A DNA stretch of 9,533 nt, taken from positions 1 through 9,533 of the forward strand of contig VXNE01000159.1 in assembly GCA_009840715.1 (NCBI GenBank), in the 5' to 3' direction. A program made the position numbers and the translations under genes. Each line of letters begins with the position of its first letter. Within the stretch, counting starts at the first letter, position 1. The notes beneath the pieces were generated by a model. The model did no database searches. It saw nothing but the letters and a program-made list of their open reading frames with translations, and had not been told where the DNA came from. Shown here piece after piece: positions 1 through 6,462 of the stretch. The DNA comes from Gammaproteobacteria bacterium (GTDB lineage: Bacteria > Pseudomonadota > Gammaproteobacteria > Pseudomonadales > Azotimanducaceae).

Positions 1-182
1 ACGACGACGTCTCCGTCGGGACACCCTACGTCGACGGCGTCAGCATCACCGGCGAAGTGGTAGCCCAGGGGCGCGGACGCAAGATCCGGGTCATCAAGTT
101 CAAGCGGCGCAAGAACTACCTGCGCCGGGCCGGACACCGACAGCACTACACCGACGTCCGGATCACCGGAATCGGGGGCTGA
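1..182 (+). CDS. rplU: 50S ribosomal protein L21, 3' end
   Basis: Only the C-terminal 59 residues are present; the reading frame begins at base 3 and ends at the TGA at 180-182. L21 binds 23S rRNA (next to L20) in the large ribosomal subunit. The visible part keeps the family's signature: a GTPYVDG stretch, then EVVAQGRGRKIRVIKFKRR, then the basic RRKNYLRRAGHRQ segment and the DVRITGIGG end. Its position directly before rpmA is the near-universal bacterial rplU-rpmA arrangement, which supports the identification. The start, promoter and any leader lie outside the window. Confidence 0.95.
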   Translation, partial: DDVSVGTPYVDGVSITGEVVAQGRGRKIRVIKFKRRKNYLRRAGHRQHYTDVRITGIGG

Positions 183-250
183 CCGGCGGCAGACCCCCGG
201 ACGGCAACACAGGCGCACGGAGACGCTGCAACCTATCGGGAGCATTCATC

Positions 251-538
251 ATGGCGCACAAGAAAGCGGGCGGGAGCACGCGCAACGGTCGGGACTCGCA
301 CTCCAAGCGACTGGGCATCAAGAAGTACGGCGGCCAGGCCGTCCAGGCGGGCAACATCATCGTCCGGCAGCGCGGCACGCGGTTCCACGCCGGCCAGAAC
401 GTGGGTTGCGGCCGGGACCACACCCTGTTCGCGACTGCCGACGGCACGGTCAGCTTCTCCGTACGCGGCCCGCTGCGGCGCAAGTACGTGGATGTCGCGC
501 CGGCCGGCGACGCCGCGCAACCGTCCGGCTCGCCCTGA
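251..538 (+). CDS. rpmA: 50S ribosomal protein L27
   Basis: L27 sits in the large subunit with its N-terminal tail reaching towards the peptidyl transferase centre. The protein begins MAHKKAGGSTRNGRDS, the classical unprocessed N-terminus found in Proteobacteria, and carries the VRQRGTRFHAGQNVGCGRDHTLFA core at about residues 38-61. At 95 residues it is about 10 longer than the 85-residue E. coli protein. The extra length is a C-terminal tail ending AGDAAQPSGSP, rich in Ala, Pro and Ser, probably disordered. GGGAG at 238-242, 8 nt before the ATG, is a good ribosome binding site. The gene lies 68 bp after rplU and is presumably co-transcribed with it. Confidence 0.97.
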   Translation: MAHKKAGGSTRNGRDSHSKRLGIKKYGGQAVQAGNIIVRQRGTRFHAGQNVGCGRDHTLFATADGTVSFSVRGPLRRKYVDVAPAGDAAQPSGSP

Positions 539-607
539 GTCGGGCGGGACACGCGCACGACACGCCATCCGGAGTTCGGCGCCCCGATCCTCGTTCATTC
601 CCCTGAC

Positions 608-620
608 CCACGGCTCGTGG
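608..620 (+). promoter_or_regulatory. Small hairpin before obgE, no Shine-Dalgarno site
   Basis: CCACG and CGTGG form a perfect 5-bp inverted repeat around a GCT loop, ending 10 nt before the obgE ATG. The bases between the hairpin and the ATG are pyrimidine-rich, and no purine-rich ribosome binding site is visible. The hairpin could affect initiation, or the start may depend on coupling or on ribosomal protein S1. A 5-bp repeat is easily found by chance in GC-rich DNA, so this is weak. Confidence 0.25.
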
Positions 621-630
621 TGTCCTCTTC

Positions 631-1749
631 ATGCAGTTCGTCGATGAAGTGACGGTGCGCGTCGCCGCCGGCAAGGGCGGTCCGGGCGCGCTGAGCTTCC
701 GCCGCGAGAAGTACATCGCGAAGGGCGGTCCCGACGGGGGCGACGGCGGCGATGGAGGGGACGTGGTCCTGGTTGCCGACGCGGCGCTCAACACCCTGGT
801 CGACTTCCGCTTCCATCCGCTGTGCCGCGCGAAGAACGGCCAGCCCGGCAGCGGCCGCGACCGTACGGGCGCCCGGGGGGCGGATGCGGAACTGCGCGTT
901 CCGGCGGGCACCACGGTCATCGACGACGAGACCCTGGAGGTGATCGGCGACCTCGCGAGCCCCGGCGAAAGGCTGTTGGCAGCGCGGGGCGGCCGGCACG
1001 GCCTCGGCAACACGCGGTTCAAGTCGAGCACGAACCGCGCCCCCCGCAGGACGACTGCCGGGGACCCCGGGGAGGCGCGTACGTTGCGTCTGCAACTCAA
1101 GCTGATCGCCGACGTGGGCCTTCTGGGGTTGCCGAACGCCGGCAAGTCGACGCTGGTCGCCGCCGTGTCGGCCTCGAAGCCCAAGATTGCGGACTACCCG
1201 TTCACGACGCTGCGCCCGAACCTCGGCGTTGTGCGCGTGGACGTCGATGCGAGCTTCGTCATGGCGGACATCCCGGGACTGGTGGCAGGTGCCGCGTCGG
1301 GCGCGGGGTTGGGGACGCGGTTTCTCCGGCACCTGGCACGGACCCGCGTACTGGTTCATCTCGTGGAGGTGGCCCCACTCGACGGGTCGGACCCGGTGGG
1401 GAACGTAGAGTCGGTGGAGCGCGAGTTGTTTGCGTACAGTGCCGCCTTCCGGGAGCGGCCGATCTGGATGGCGCCGAGCAAGATGGACCTGGCCGCGGAC
1501 GCGGATGTCGCGGAGGCGCTTCGAGAGCGTTACCCGAAGCGCCCCCTGTTCCCCATCTCGTCCGTAACGGGGCAGGGCGTGGCCGCCCTCACGGGCGCGT
1601 TGATGCGGTACCTGGATGAGGCCGACGCGGAGCAGGAGGCGGTATTGACGGAGCGGATCTCGGTGGACGTCCTCGCCCGCTCGGCCGCGGAGCGGGAGAC
1701 GCTGGCGCGGGACACGGCCACCCCATCCGTCCCGGGAGCGACTCGGTGA
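631..1749 (+). CDS. obgE: Obg/CgtA GTPase
   Basis: A 372-residue Obg-family GTPase that associates with the 50S subunit and links ribosome assembly to growth and the stringent response. Residues 1-160 form the glycine-rich Obg fold, with KGGPDGGDGGDGGDV at about 31-45 and GRHGLGNTRFKSS at about 121-133. The GTPase domain follows: G1 GLPNAGKST (166-174), switch I DYPFTTLRPNLG (188-199), G3 DIPG (213-216). The G4 motif reads SKMD (283-286) instead of the usual NKxD, and G5 reads SSV where SAx is common. There is no C-terminal TGS/OCT domain, as usual in Proteobacteria. The gene follows rpmA by 92 bp and overlaps proB by 4 nt (GTGA), so translation is probably coupled. The start matches the conserved N-terminus MxFVDE. 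Confidence 0.96.
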   Translation: MQFVDEVTVRVAAGKGGPGALSFRREKYIAKGGPDGGDGGDGGDVVLVADAALNTLVDFRFHPLCRAKNGQPGSGRDRTGARGADAELRVPAGTTVIDDETLEVIGDLASPGERLLAARGGRHGLGNTRFKSSTNRAPRRTTAGDPGEARTLRLQLKLIADVGLLGLPNAGKSTLVAAVSASKPKIADYPFTTLRPNLGVVRVDVDASFVMADIPGLVAGAASGAGLGTRFLRHLARTRVLVHLVEVAPLDGSDPVGNVESVERELFAYSAAFRERPIWMAPSKMDLAADADVAEALRERYPKRPLFPISSVTGQGVAALTGALMRYLDEADAEQEAVLTERISVDVLARSAAERETLARDTATPSVPGATR

Positions 1750-2885
1750 GAGATCCGGCTCGCGACATCGCTCGCCCGGCCCTGCGCGACGCCCGCACCT
1801 GGGTCGTCAAGGTTGGCAGCGCCCTGGTGACCGAGAACGAGCGCGGCATAGACCGGGGTGCGATCAGCCGCTGGTGCCGCCAGATCGCGACGCTGCACGA
1901 GCAGGGCCGGCAGGTCGTGCTGGTGACCAGCGGCGCCGTGGCGGAAGGCAGCCGGCGGCTCGGGTTCCCGCACCGGCCGGACACCGTGCACGAGTTGCAG
2001 GCGGCGGCCGCGGCGGGGCAGATGGGCCTGATCGAGGCCTACGAACAGGCGTTTCGGGAGTGCGGAATGGCCACGGCCCTGGTCCTGCTCACCCACGACG
2101 ATCTCGCGGACCGGCGACGCTACCTGAACGCGCGCGGGACGCTCAGGACGCTCCTCGGGATGGACGCGGTCCCGGTGATCAACGAGAACGACTCGGTCGC
2201 CACGGACGAGATCCGCCTCGGCGACAACGACACGCTGTCGGCGATGGTCGCGAGCGCCCTGTCGGCCGATGTCCTCGTCCTGCTGACGGACCGCGACGGC
2301 CTGCACGAACGGGATCCGCGCTTCGCGCCGGACGCCCCGGTGATCGAGCGCGCCTTCGCGGCGGACCGCGCTCTCGATGCGCACGCGGGGGGCAGCGGCG
2401 TGCTGGGGCGCGGCGGTATGGTGACGAAACTGGCCGCGGCGCGGCTGGCCGCACGTTCGGGAACCCCGACGGTCATCGCGAACGGCGCGGTGCCGGACAT
2501 CCTGATCGCGATCGGGGAGGGGGTGGCCGCCGGCACGCTGCTGGAATCGGACGTCGAGCCCCTGGTGGCGCGCAAGCGCTGGATTGCCGGGCAGCTGCGG
2601 CCGAAGGGCCGGATCGCCCTCGACGAAGGCGCGGTGCGGGCGGTGCGGGAGCGGGGCGTGAGCATCCTGGCCGTAGGCGTGATCGCCGCGACGGGTGATT
2701 TCCAGCGCGGTGACATGGTGCTCGTGACGGACTCCGACGGTACGGAGGTCGCCAAGGGGCTCGTCAACTACGGCGGCGACGAGACGCGGCTGTTGCTCGG
2801 GGCGCCGAGCCGTGAGATCGAGGCGCGGCTAGGCTACGTGGACGACGAGGAACTCATCCACCGGGACAACCTGGTAGTGGTGTGA
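1746..2885 (+). CDS. proB: Glutamate 5-kinase
   Basis: ProB phosphorylates L-glutamate to gamma-glutamyl phosphate, the first step of proline synthesis. The 379-residue protein has an amino acid kinase domain with KVGS (22-25), VTSGAVAEGSRRLG (60-73), VINENDSVATDE (144-155), LGDNDTLSAMVA (158-169) and LLTDRDGL (179-186). A C-terminal PUA domain occupies about residues 285-362, so this is the full-length two-domain form. The GTG start overlaps the obgE stop (GTGA) and has GGGAG at 1734-1738 seven nt upstream. ProB is normally inhibited by proline through the kinase domain. proA is not adjacent, as in Pseudomonas. The stop codon lies 5 bp from the convergent rpsT stop. Confidence 0.97.
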   Translation: MRDPARDIARPALRDARTWVVKVGSALVTENERGIDRGAISRWCRQIATLHEQGRQVVLVTSGAVAEGSRRLGFPHRPDTVHELQAAAAAGQMGLIEAYEQAFRECGMATALVLLTHDDLADRRRYLNARGTLRTLLGMDAVPVINENDSVATDEIRLGDNDTLSAMVASALSADVLVLLTDRDGLHERDPRFAPDAPVIERAFAADRALDAHAGGSGVLGRGGMVTKLAAARLAARSGTPTVIANGAVPDILIAIGEGVAAGTLLESDVEPLVARKRWIAGQLRPKGRIALDEGAVRAVRERGVSILAVGVIAATGDFQRGDMVLVTDSDGTEVAKGLVNYGGDETRLLLGAPSREIEARLGYVDDEELIHRDNLVVV

Positions 2886-2890
2886 GCGCG

Positions 2891-3199
2891 TCAGGCGGAA
2901 GCGGCTTCTTCGGCGCCTGCCGGTTCCCCCGCGTCGTTGCCCAGGGCACGGATCTGCGCGTTGAGACGCGACTTGTGCCGGGCGGCCTTGTTCCGGTGCA
3001 GGATGCCCCGTCTCACCATCCGGTCGATTACCGGCACGGCGGCGGTGAAAGCGGCCTGTGCCGCGTCCTGGTCGCCGCTCTCGAGCGCAGTGCCGACCCG
3101 CTTCAGGTAGGTGCGGTACATGGAACGCTGGCTGGCGTTCCGGGCCCGGCGCTTCTGCGCCTGGCGTGCGCGCTTCCTGGCTTGTGGACTGTTGGCCAA
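2891..3199 (-). CDS. rpsT: 30S ribosomal protein S20, TTG start
   Basis: S20 is a primary 16S rRNA binding protein of the small subunit. The 102-residue product starts (M)ANSPQARKRARQAQKRR and continues with the long basic helices expected of the family, including YRTYLKRV and the conserved VIDRMVRRGILHRNKAARHKSRL near residues 57-79. The last 15 residues (NDAGEPAGAEEAASA) are an Ala/Glu-rich extension beyond the E. coli length of 87. The only plausible start is TTG at 3197-3199; E. coli rpsT also starts with TTG, a feature tied to its regulation there. GGAG (complement of 3207-3210) lies seven nt upstream. The gene is transcribed opposite to its neighbours, as in Pseudomonas, from its own promoter (see 3273-3301). 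Confidence 0.95.
   Translation of the reverse strand: MANSPQARKRARQAQKRRARNASQRSMYRTYLKRVGTALESGDQDAAQAAFTAAVPVIDRMVRRGILHRNKAARHKSRLNAQIRALGNDAGEPAGAEEAASA
2892..2919. terminator. Imperfect hairpin at the convergent proB/rpsT ends
   Basis: CAGGCG (2892-2897) pairs with CGCCTG (2914-2919), and inside it GAAG (2898-2901) pairs with CTTC (2905-2908). It lies in the last codons of rpsT, 7 bp past the proB stop, where a terminator for either gene would have to be, because the two stops are separated by only 5 bp. No T-run follows on either strand, so it is not a standard intrinsic terminator. It may be coincidental coding structure. Confidence 0.25.
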
Positions 3200-3215
3200 G
3201 CGGGTTCTCCGATTT

Positions 3216-3237
3216 ACCGAGGGAGTCACCGAGGGAG
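3216..3237 (-). repeat. Tandem 10-mer in the rpsT leader
   Basis: ACCGAGGGAG occurs twice, at 3216-3225 and 3228-3237, with a 12-bp period. In the rpsT transcript this reads CUCCCUCGGU twice, just before the ribosome binding site. The CUCC part of either copy is complementary to the GGAG at 3207-3210, so the repeats could alternately mask the ribosome binding site. On DNA they could equally be a pair of protein sites spaced about one helical turn apart. The repeat itself is certain; its role is inference. Confidence 0.5.
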
Positions 3238-3272
3238 GCGCCCGGGGAGGGTCGGGCGGCGGAAAGCGGCGC

Positions 3273-3301
3273 ACTATGCCCGCGGGGTCCGATGAAGTCA
3301 A
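3273..3301 (-). promoter_or_regulatory. sigma70-type promoter of rpsT
   Basis: On the minus strand a -35 hexamer TTGACT (complement of 3296-3301) and a -10 hexamer CATAGT (complement of 3273-3278) are separated by exactly 17 bp. This is close to the TTGACA/TATAAT consensus and stands out in such GC-rich sequence. Transcription would begin near 3266 and give a leader of about 65 nt that includes the tandem 10-mer. The -35 box overlaps the first codons of murJ on the other strand. Confidence 0.65.
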
Positions 3302-4854
3302 CTGAACCCGTGGCCGGCGACGCGGCGAGCCTGCACGCGCAGGGATCGGTCGTGGCCTCGATGACCGCCCTGTCGCGAATCTCGGGCTTCGCGCGCGACA
3401 TCGTGCTCTCGCACTTCTTCGGCGCCGCCGGCATCGCGGACGCGTTCTTCGTCGCTTTCCGGGTGCCGAACCTCTTCCGCCGGCTGTTCGCGGAGGGGGC
3501 CTTCGCCCAGGCATTCGTGCCCGTGCTGGCCGAGTACCGCGGGTCCGAGCGGGCGGCCCTCGACCGGTTCGTGGGCGCGGTGACCGGCAACCTGCTGCTG
3601 GTGCTGACGCTGGTCAGCCTGGCGGGGGTGCTTGGCGCGGCGGGCCTCGCGGTGCTCTTCGCCCCCGGCTTCGTGGGCGACGACGAGCGGCTGCCGGTCG
3701 CCACGGCGATGCTGCGCGTCACCTTCCCCTACCTGGCCTTCATTTCGCTCACGGCGTACGCGGGCGCGTTGCTCAACAGTTTCCATCGGTACGCCGTCCC
3801 GGCCTTCACGCCCGTCCTGCTGAATGCCGTGCTGATCGCGGCGGCCCTGGTGGCCGCGCCGGCGTTCGAAGAACCTGTCATGGCGCTGGCCTGGGGCGTC
3901 CTCGCGGCGGGCGCCGTGCAGTTGCTGTTCCAGTTTCCGTCCCTCGCGCGGCTCCATCTCCTCAAGCCCCCGCGGATCGACTGGGGCGATCCCGGCGTAC
4001 GCAAGGTCCGGCGGCTCTTCCTGCCGGCTGCATTCGCGGCTTCGGTCAACCAGATCAACGGGCTGATCGGCGGGATCCTCGCCTCGCTGCTCGCGACGGG
4101 GAGCATCTCCTGGCTCTACTACGCGGACCGGCTGATGGAACTGCCGATCGGACTCGTCGCGGTGGCGCTCGGCACCGTGCTGCTGCCGAACCTGTCACGG
4201 CTCCACGCTGACGAGGACCGTCGCGGATTCGCCGCCACCCTGGACTGGGGCCTGCGCATGGGGCTGCTGCTCGGCGTGCCGGCGGCCACGGCGCTCTTCG
4301 TACTGGCCGTGCCTCTCGTCGCGACCATCTTTCAGCACGGCGCGTTCTCCGCCCGCGACACCGCCATGGCCGCCGCCGCGCTGCAGGCGTTCGCGGTCGG
4401 ACTGCCGGCCCTGGTGGTGGTCAAGATCGCGGCCCCGGGGTTCTTTGCGCGCCAGGACACGCGGACGCCGTTCCACTACGCGGCGGCGTCCGTGGCGGTG
4501 AACGTGGTGACGGCGCTCGCGCTGTTCTGGTGGCTGCATCACGTGGGGCTCGCCCTCGCGACGAGCGTGGCGGCCGTCGTCAACGCGGCGCTCCTGTTGC
4601 GGGGGCTTTGGAGGCGGGGGGACTACGCGCCGACGCACGCCCTGTGGCGGACCCTCGCCGCGGCGGTGGCGGCGAGCGCGGCCATGGCCGGTCTGTTGCT
4701 CTGGGCCGTACCCGACGGCGAGCGGTGGGTGGCGGCGGACATCCTCTCCCGGATCCGGATGCTCGCCGCGGCGGTTGCCGGCGGCGGGCTCGCCTACCTG
4801 GCCGCGGTGGTGGCGCTCGGCGTCCGGCCCCGCCAGCTCCGACACCGCGTGTAG
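3292..4854 (+). CDS. murJ: Lipid II flippase MurJ (MviN)
   Basis: MurJ moves lipid II across the inner membrane for peptidoglycan synthesis. The 520-residue protein is uniformly hydrophobic in the pattern of a 14-helix MVF/MOP-superfamily transporter. The family hallmark is clear: SRISGFARD (28-36), ADAFFVAFRVPN (49-60) and RRLFAEGAFAQAFVPVLAEY. Residues R29, R35, D50 and R63 align with the functionally important R18, R24, D39 and R52 of E. coli MurJ, and a YYADRLME segment is kept further on. The ATG at 3292 has GGGG 4 nt upstream and gives an N-terminus about 11 residues longer than in E. coli; ATG 3361 is a shorter alternative but would delete conserved residues. It lies 92 bp from the divergent rpsT and 9 bp before ribF. 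Confidence 0.95.
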   Translation: MKSTEPVAGDAASLHAQGSVVASMTALSRISGFARDIVLSHFFGAAGIADAFFVAFRVPNLFRRLFAEGAFAQAFVPVLAEYRGSERAALDRFVGAVTGNLLLVLTLVSLAGVLGAAGLAVLFAPGFVGDDERLPVATAMLRVTFPYLAFISLTAYAGALLNSFHRYAVPAFTPVLLNAVLIAAALVAAPAFEEPVMALAWGVLAAGAVQLLFQFPSLARLHLLKPPRIDWGDPGVRKVRRLFLPAAFAASVNQINGLIGGILASLLATGSISWLYYADRLMELPIGLVAVALGTVLLPNLSRLHADEDRRGFAATLDWGLRMGLLLGVPAATALFVLAVPLVATIFQHGAFSARDTAMAAAALQAFAVGLPALVVVKIAAPGFFARQDTRTPFHYAAASVAVNVVTALALFWWLHHVGLALATSVAAVVNAALLLRGLWRRGDYAPTHALWRTLAAAVAASAAMAGLLLWAVPDGERWVAADILSRIRMLAAAVAGGGLAYLAAVVALGVRPRQLRHRV

Positions 4855-4857
4855 AAT
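4852..4857 (+). promoter_or_regulatory. Possible -10 element for a leaderless ribF transcript
   Basis: TAGAAT, five of six matches to TATAAT, overlaps the murJ stop codon (TAG) and ends 6 nt before the ribF ATG. Transcription from it would start at or next to the ATG. ribF has no recognisable ribosome binding site, which fits a leaderless message, but no -35 box is visible at the expected distance. Chance occurrence remains possible. Confidence 0.3.
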
Positions 4858-4863
4858 CGCGCG

Positions 4864-5793
4864 ATGGAGGTCATTCGCGGCATGCACGGGATCCGGCCGC
4901 GACATTGCGGGAACGTCGTCACCATCGGCAACTTCGACGGCGTCCACCACGGCCACCAGATGCTCCTCGCGCATGTCCGGGCGAAGAGCGCGGAGCTCCG
5001 CTGTCCCAGCCTCCTGATCACCTTCGAACCGCAGCCGCGGGAGTTCTTTCGCGGCGAGACCGTCCCGGCGCGACTGACGCGCTTCCGCGAGAAGATCAGC
5101 CTTCTCAAGGACACCGGGATCGACCGCGTCCTGTGCGTGCCCTTCAACGAGCGCACGGCGCGCACGCCCGCGTCGTTCGTGGTCAAGGACCTGCTGGCCG
5201 AACAGCTTGGCGCGCGGTACGTGGTCGTGGGGGACGACTTCCGCTTCGGGCGCGGCCAGGAGGGCGACTACGCCATGCTCAAGGGCGCGGGGGACACCTA
5301 TGGCTACGGTGTCAGTCACATGGGCACGCTCACCTTCGAACACGGCCGCGTCAGCAGCACGCGCATCCGCGACGCCCTCGCGGAAGGCGATTTCCCGCTC
5401 GCGGAGAAGCTGCTCGGACGCCGCTACTTCATCATGGGGCGCGTCGTCTACGGGCGGCAGCTCGGCCGGCAGCTCGGCGTGCCCACGGCGAACATCCGCT
5501 TGCAACGCTACCGGGCGGCCCTCAACGGCGTGTTCGCGGTCACGGTGACCGGCCTCGGGGGCGAGCGGCGCGGCGTCGCCAACATCGGCGTGCGACCGAC
5601 CGTGGACGGCAAGGAGCCCCTGCTCGAGGTGCACATCTTCGACTTCGACGAGGACATCTACGGCGCGCTCCTCACGGTAACAGTGCGCCGCAAGGTCCGG
5701 GACGAGGTGAAGTTCGAGTCGCTCGATGCCCTGAAGGCGCAGATCGGGCGGGACATCGCGGCAACGCGGGACTGGTTCGAGACGGATGGTTGA
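4864..5793 (+). CDS. ribF: Bifunctional riboflavin kinase / FAD synthetase
   Basis: RibF phosphorylates riboflavin to FMN and adenylylates FMN to FAD in the cytoplasm. The N-terminal FMN adenylyltransferase half has the nucleotidyltransferase motif NFDGVHHGH (23-31), FEPQP (54-58), VGDDFRFGRGQEGD (122-135) and the second motif SSTRIRDAL (164-172). The C-terminal riboflavin kinase half (about 186-309) has GRQLGVPTANI (201-211) with the PTAN motif, GVANIGVRPTV (237-247) and the LEVHIFDFDEDIYG segment with E255 as the expected catalytic base. At 309 residues it is full length. It lies 9 bp after murJ, and its last 8 bases overlap lspA. In most Gammaproteobacteria ileS follows ribF directly; here it does not. 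Confidence 0.97.
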   Translation: MEVIRGMHGIRPRHCGNVVTIGNFDGVHHGHQMLLAHVRAKSAELRCPSLLITFEPQPREFFRGETVPARLTRFREKISLLKDTGIDRVLCVPFNERTARTPASFVVKDLLAEQLGARYVVVGDDFRFGRGQEGDYAMLKGAGDTYGYGVSHMGTLTFEHGRVSSTRIRDALAEGDFPLAEKLLGRRYFIMGRVVYGRQLGRQLGVPTANIRLQRYRAALNGVFAVTVTGLGGERRGVANIGVRPTVDGKEPLLEVHIFDFDEDIYGALLTVTVRRKVRDEVKFESLDALKAQIGRDIAATRDWFETDG

Positions 5794-6316
5794 GGACGGG
5801 GGCCCGGAAGGGTCCGGCCGCCGGCCCTGGTTCACCGCAGCGGTCTGGTACGGTCTTGCCGTGCTCCTGCTCGGCCTCGACCAGTGGAGCAAGGGGCTGG
5901 CCAGCGGACATCTCGCATACGGGGACGAGGTGCGGGTGCTGCCGTTCCTCTCCTGGAAGCTGCTGCACAACACCGGCGCGGCCTTCAGCGCCTTCGCCGG
6001 CGACGCCGGCTGGCAGCGTTGGGTGTTCTCGGCCGTCGCCGTCGCCGTGGCGACGTTCATGGTCAACGAGATCCGGAAACTGCCCGCGGGCGCTGCCTGG
6101 TACGGCTTCGCCTACGGCTGCATCCTGGCCGGCGCCCTCGGCAACCTGGTGGACCGCGCTACGCTCGGCTACGTGGTCGACTTTGTCTTCGTGCACTACG
6201 ACTGGTTCCGCTTCCCCGTGTTCAACGTGGCCGACTCCGCCGTGACGGTAGGTGCCGGGACTTGGATCGTGCTTCTTGCGCTGGAAGCGCTGCGAGCCCG
6301 AGCCGCCGCCCGCTGA
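5786..6316 (+). CDS. lspA: Lipoprotein signal peptidase II
   Basis: LspA is an inner-membrane aspartyl protease that removes signal peptides from diacylated prolipoproteins. The 176-residue protein has four predicted membrane segments and all family motifs: LDQWSK (31-36, D32), HNTGAAFSAF (61-70), GALGNLVDR (116-124) and FPVFNVADSA (143-152). The catalytic dyad is expected to be D123 and D150. The N-terminus is about 12 residues longer than usual and polar. The ATG lies inside the end of ribF (8-nt overlap, ATGGTTGA), so translation is probably coupled to ribF. The usual flanking genes ileS (before) and fkpB-ispH (after) are missing. Confidence 0.96.
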   Translation: MVEDGGPEGSGRRPWFTAAVWYGLAVLLLGLDQWSKGLASGHLAYGDEVRVLPFLSWKLLHNTGAAFSAFAGDAGWQRWVFSAVAVAVATFMVNEIRKLPAGAAWYGFAYGCILAGALGNLVDRATLGYVVDFVFVHYDWFRFPVFNVADSAVTVGAGTWIVLLALEALRARAAAR

Positions 6317-6318
6317 AG

Positions 6319-6345
6319 GCCCGGGAGGCCGTGCGGCCCCCCGGC
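6319..6345 (+). terminator. GC-rich hairpin just after lspA
   Basis: Three bases past the lspA stop, GCCCGGGAGGCC (6319-6330) folds on GGCCCCCCGGC (6335-6345) around a GTGC loop, giving ten pairs with one bulged C and one A-C mismatch. No T-run follows, so a Rho-dependent or attenuating role, or mRNA 3'-end protection, is more likely than a standard intrinsic terminator. Its position fits the end of the murJ-ribF-lspA unit. Confidence 0.4.
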
Positions 6346-6401
6346 GACTGTCCCACACATCTCAAGGACAAGGGCGCACACGCCGTGGGGGCGAAGTCCG
6401 C

Positions 6402-6430
6402 TTGGGCGCGATCGCGCCGCACCGTACTGT
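6402..6430 (+). promoter_or_regulatory. Candidate promoter of the pilin operon
   Basis: TTGGGC (6402-6407) and TACTGT (6425-6430) are spaced by 17 bp, and transcription would start near 6437, shortly before the ribosome binding site at 6451. Each hexamer matches the sigma70 consensus at only about three of six positions, so this is tentative. No sigma54 GG/GC pattern of the kind that drives pilA was found. Confidence 0.35.
6405..6418. promoter_or_regulatory. Perfect 14-bp palindrome, possible operator
   Basis: GGCGCGATCGCGCC reads identically on both strands. It overlaps the candidate -35 box and lies in the spacer of the candidate promoter, a common place for a repressor site. In GC-rich DNA such a palindrome is not very rare, so function is unproven. 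Confidence 0.35.
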
Positions 6431-6462
6431 CGGATCCCCGAGAGGAGAACGGAGACATCTCG

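Noticed and set aside
531..546. CGCCC/GGGCG inverted repeat across the rpmA stop codon as a terminator
   Set aside because: Only five base pairs and no T-run; typical chance pairing in GC-rich sequence.
450..1359. Minus-strand open frames opposite obgE
   Set aside because: No family resemblance or sensible composition; the plus strand is clearly obgE.
3058..3291. Upstream extension of murJ to an earlier ATG at 3058
   Set aside because: The added 78 residues are read from the antisense of rpsT and its leader, and resemble no part of MurJ; ATG 3292 has a ribosome binding site and a family-like N-terminus.
4195..6245. Very long open frames on both strands across murJ, ribF and lspA (over 570 codons each)
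   Set aside because: They lie over well-identified genes, encode Arg/Pro/Gly/His-rich low-complexity translations, and arise because stop codons are rare in GC-rich DNA.
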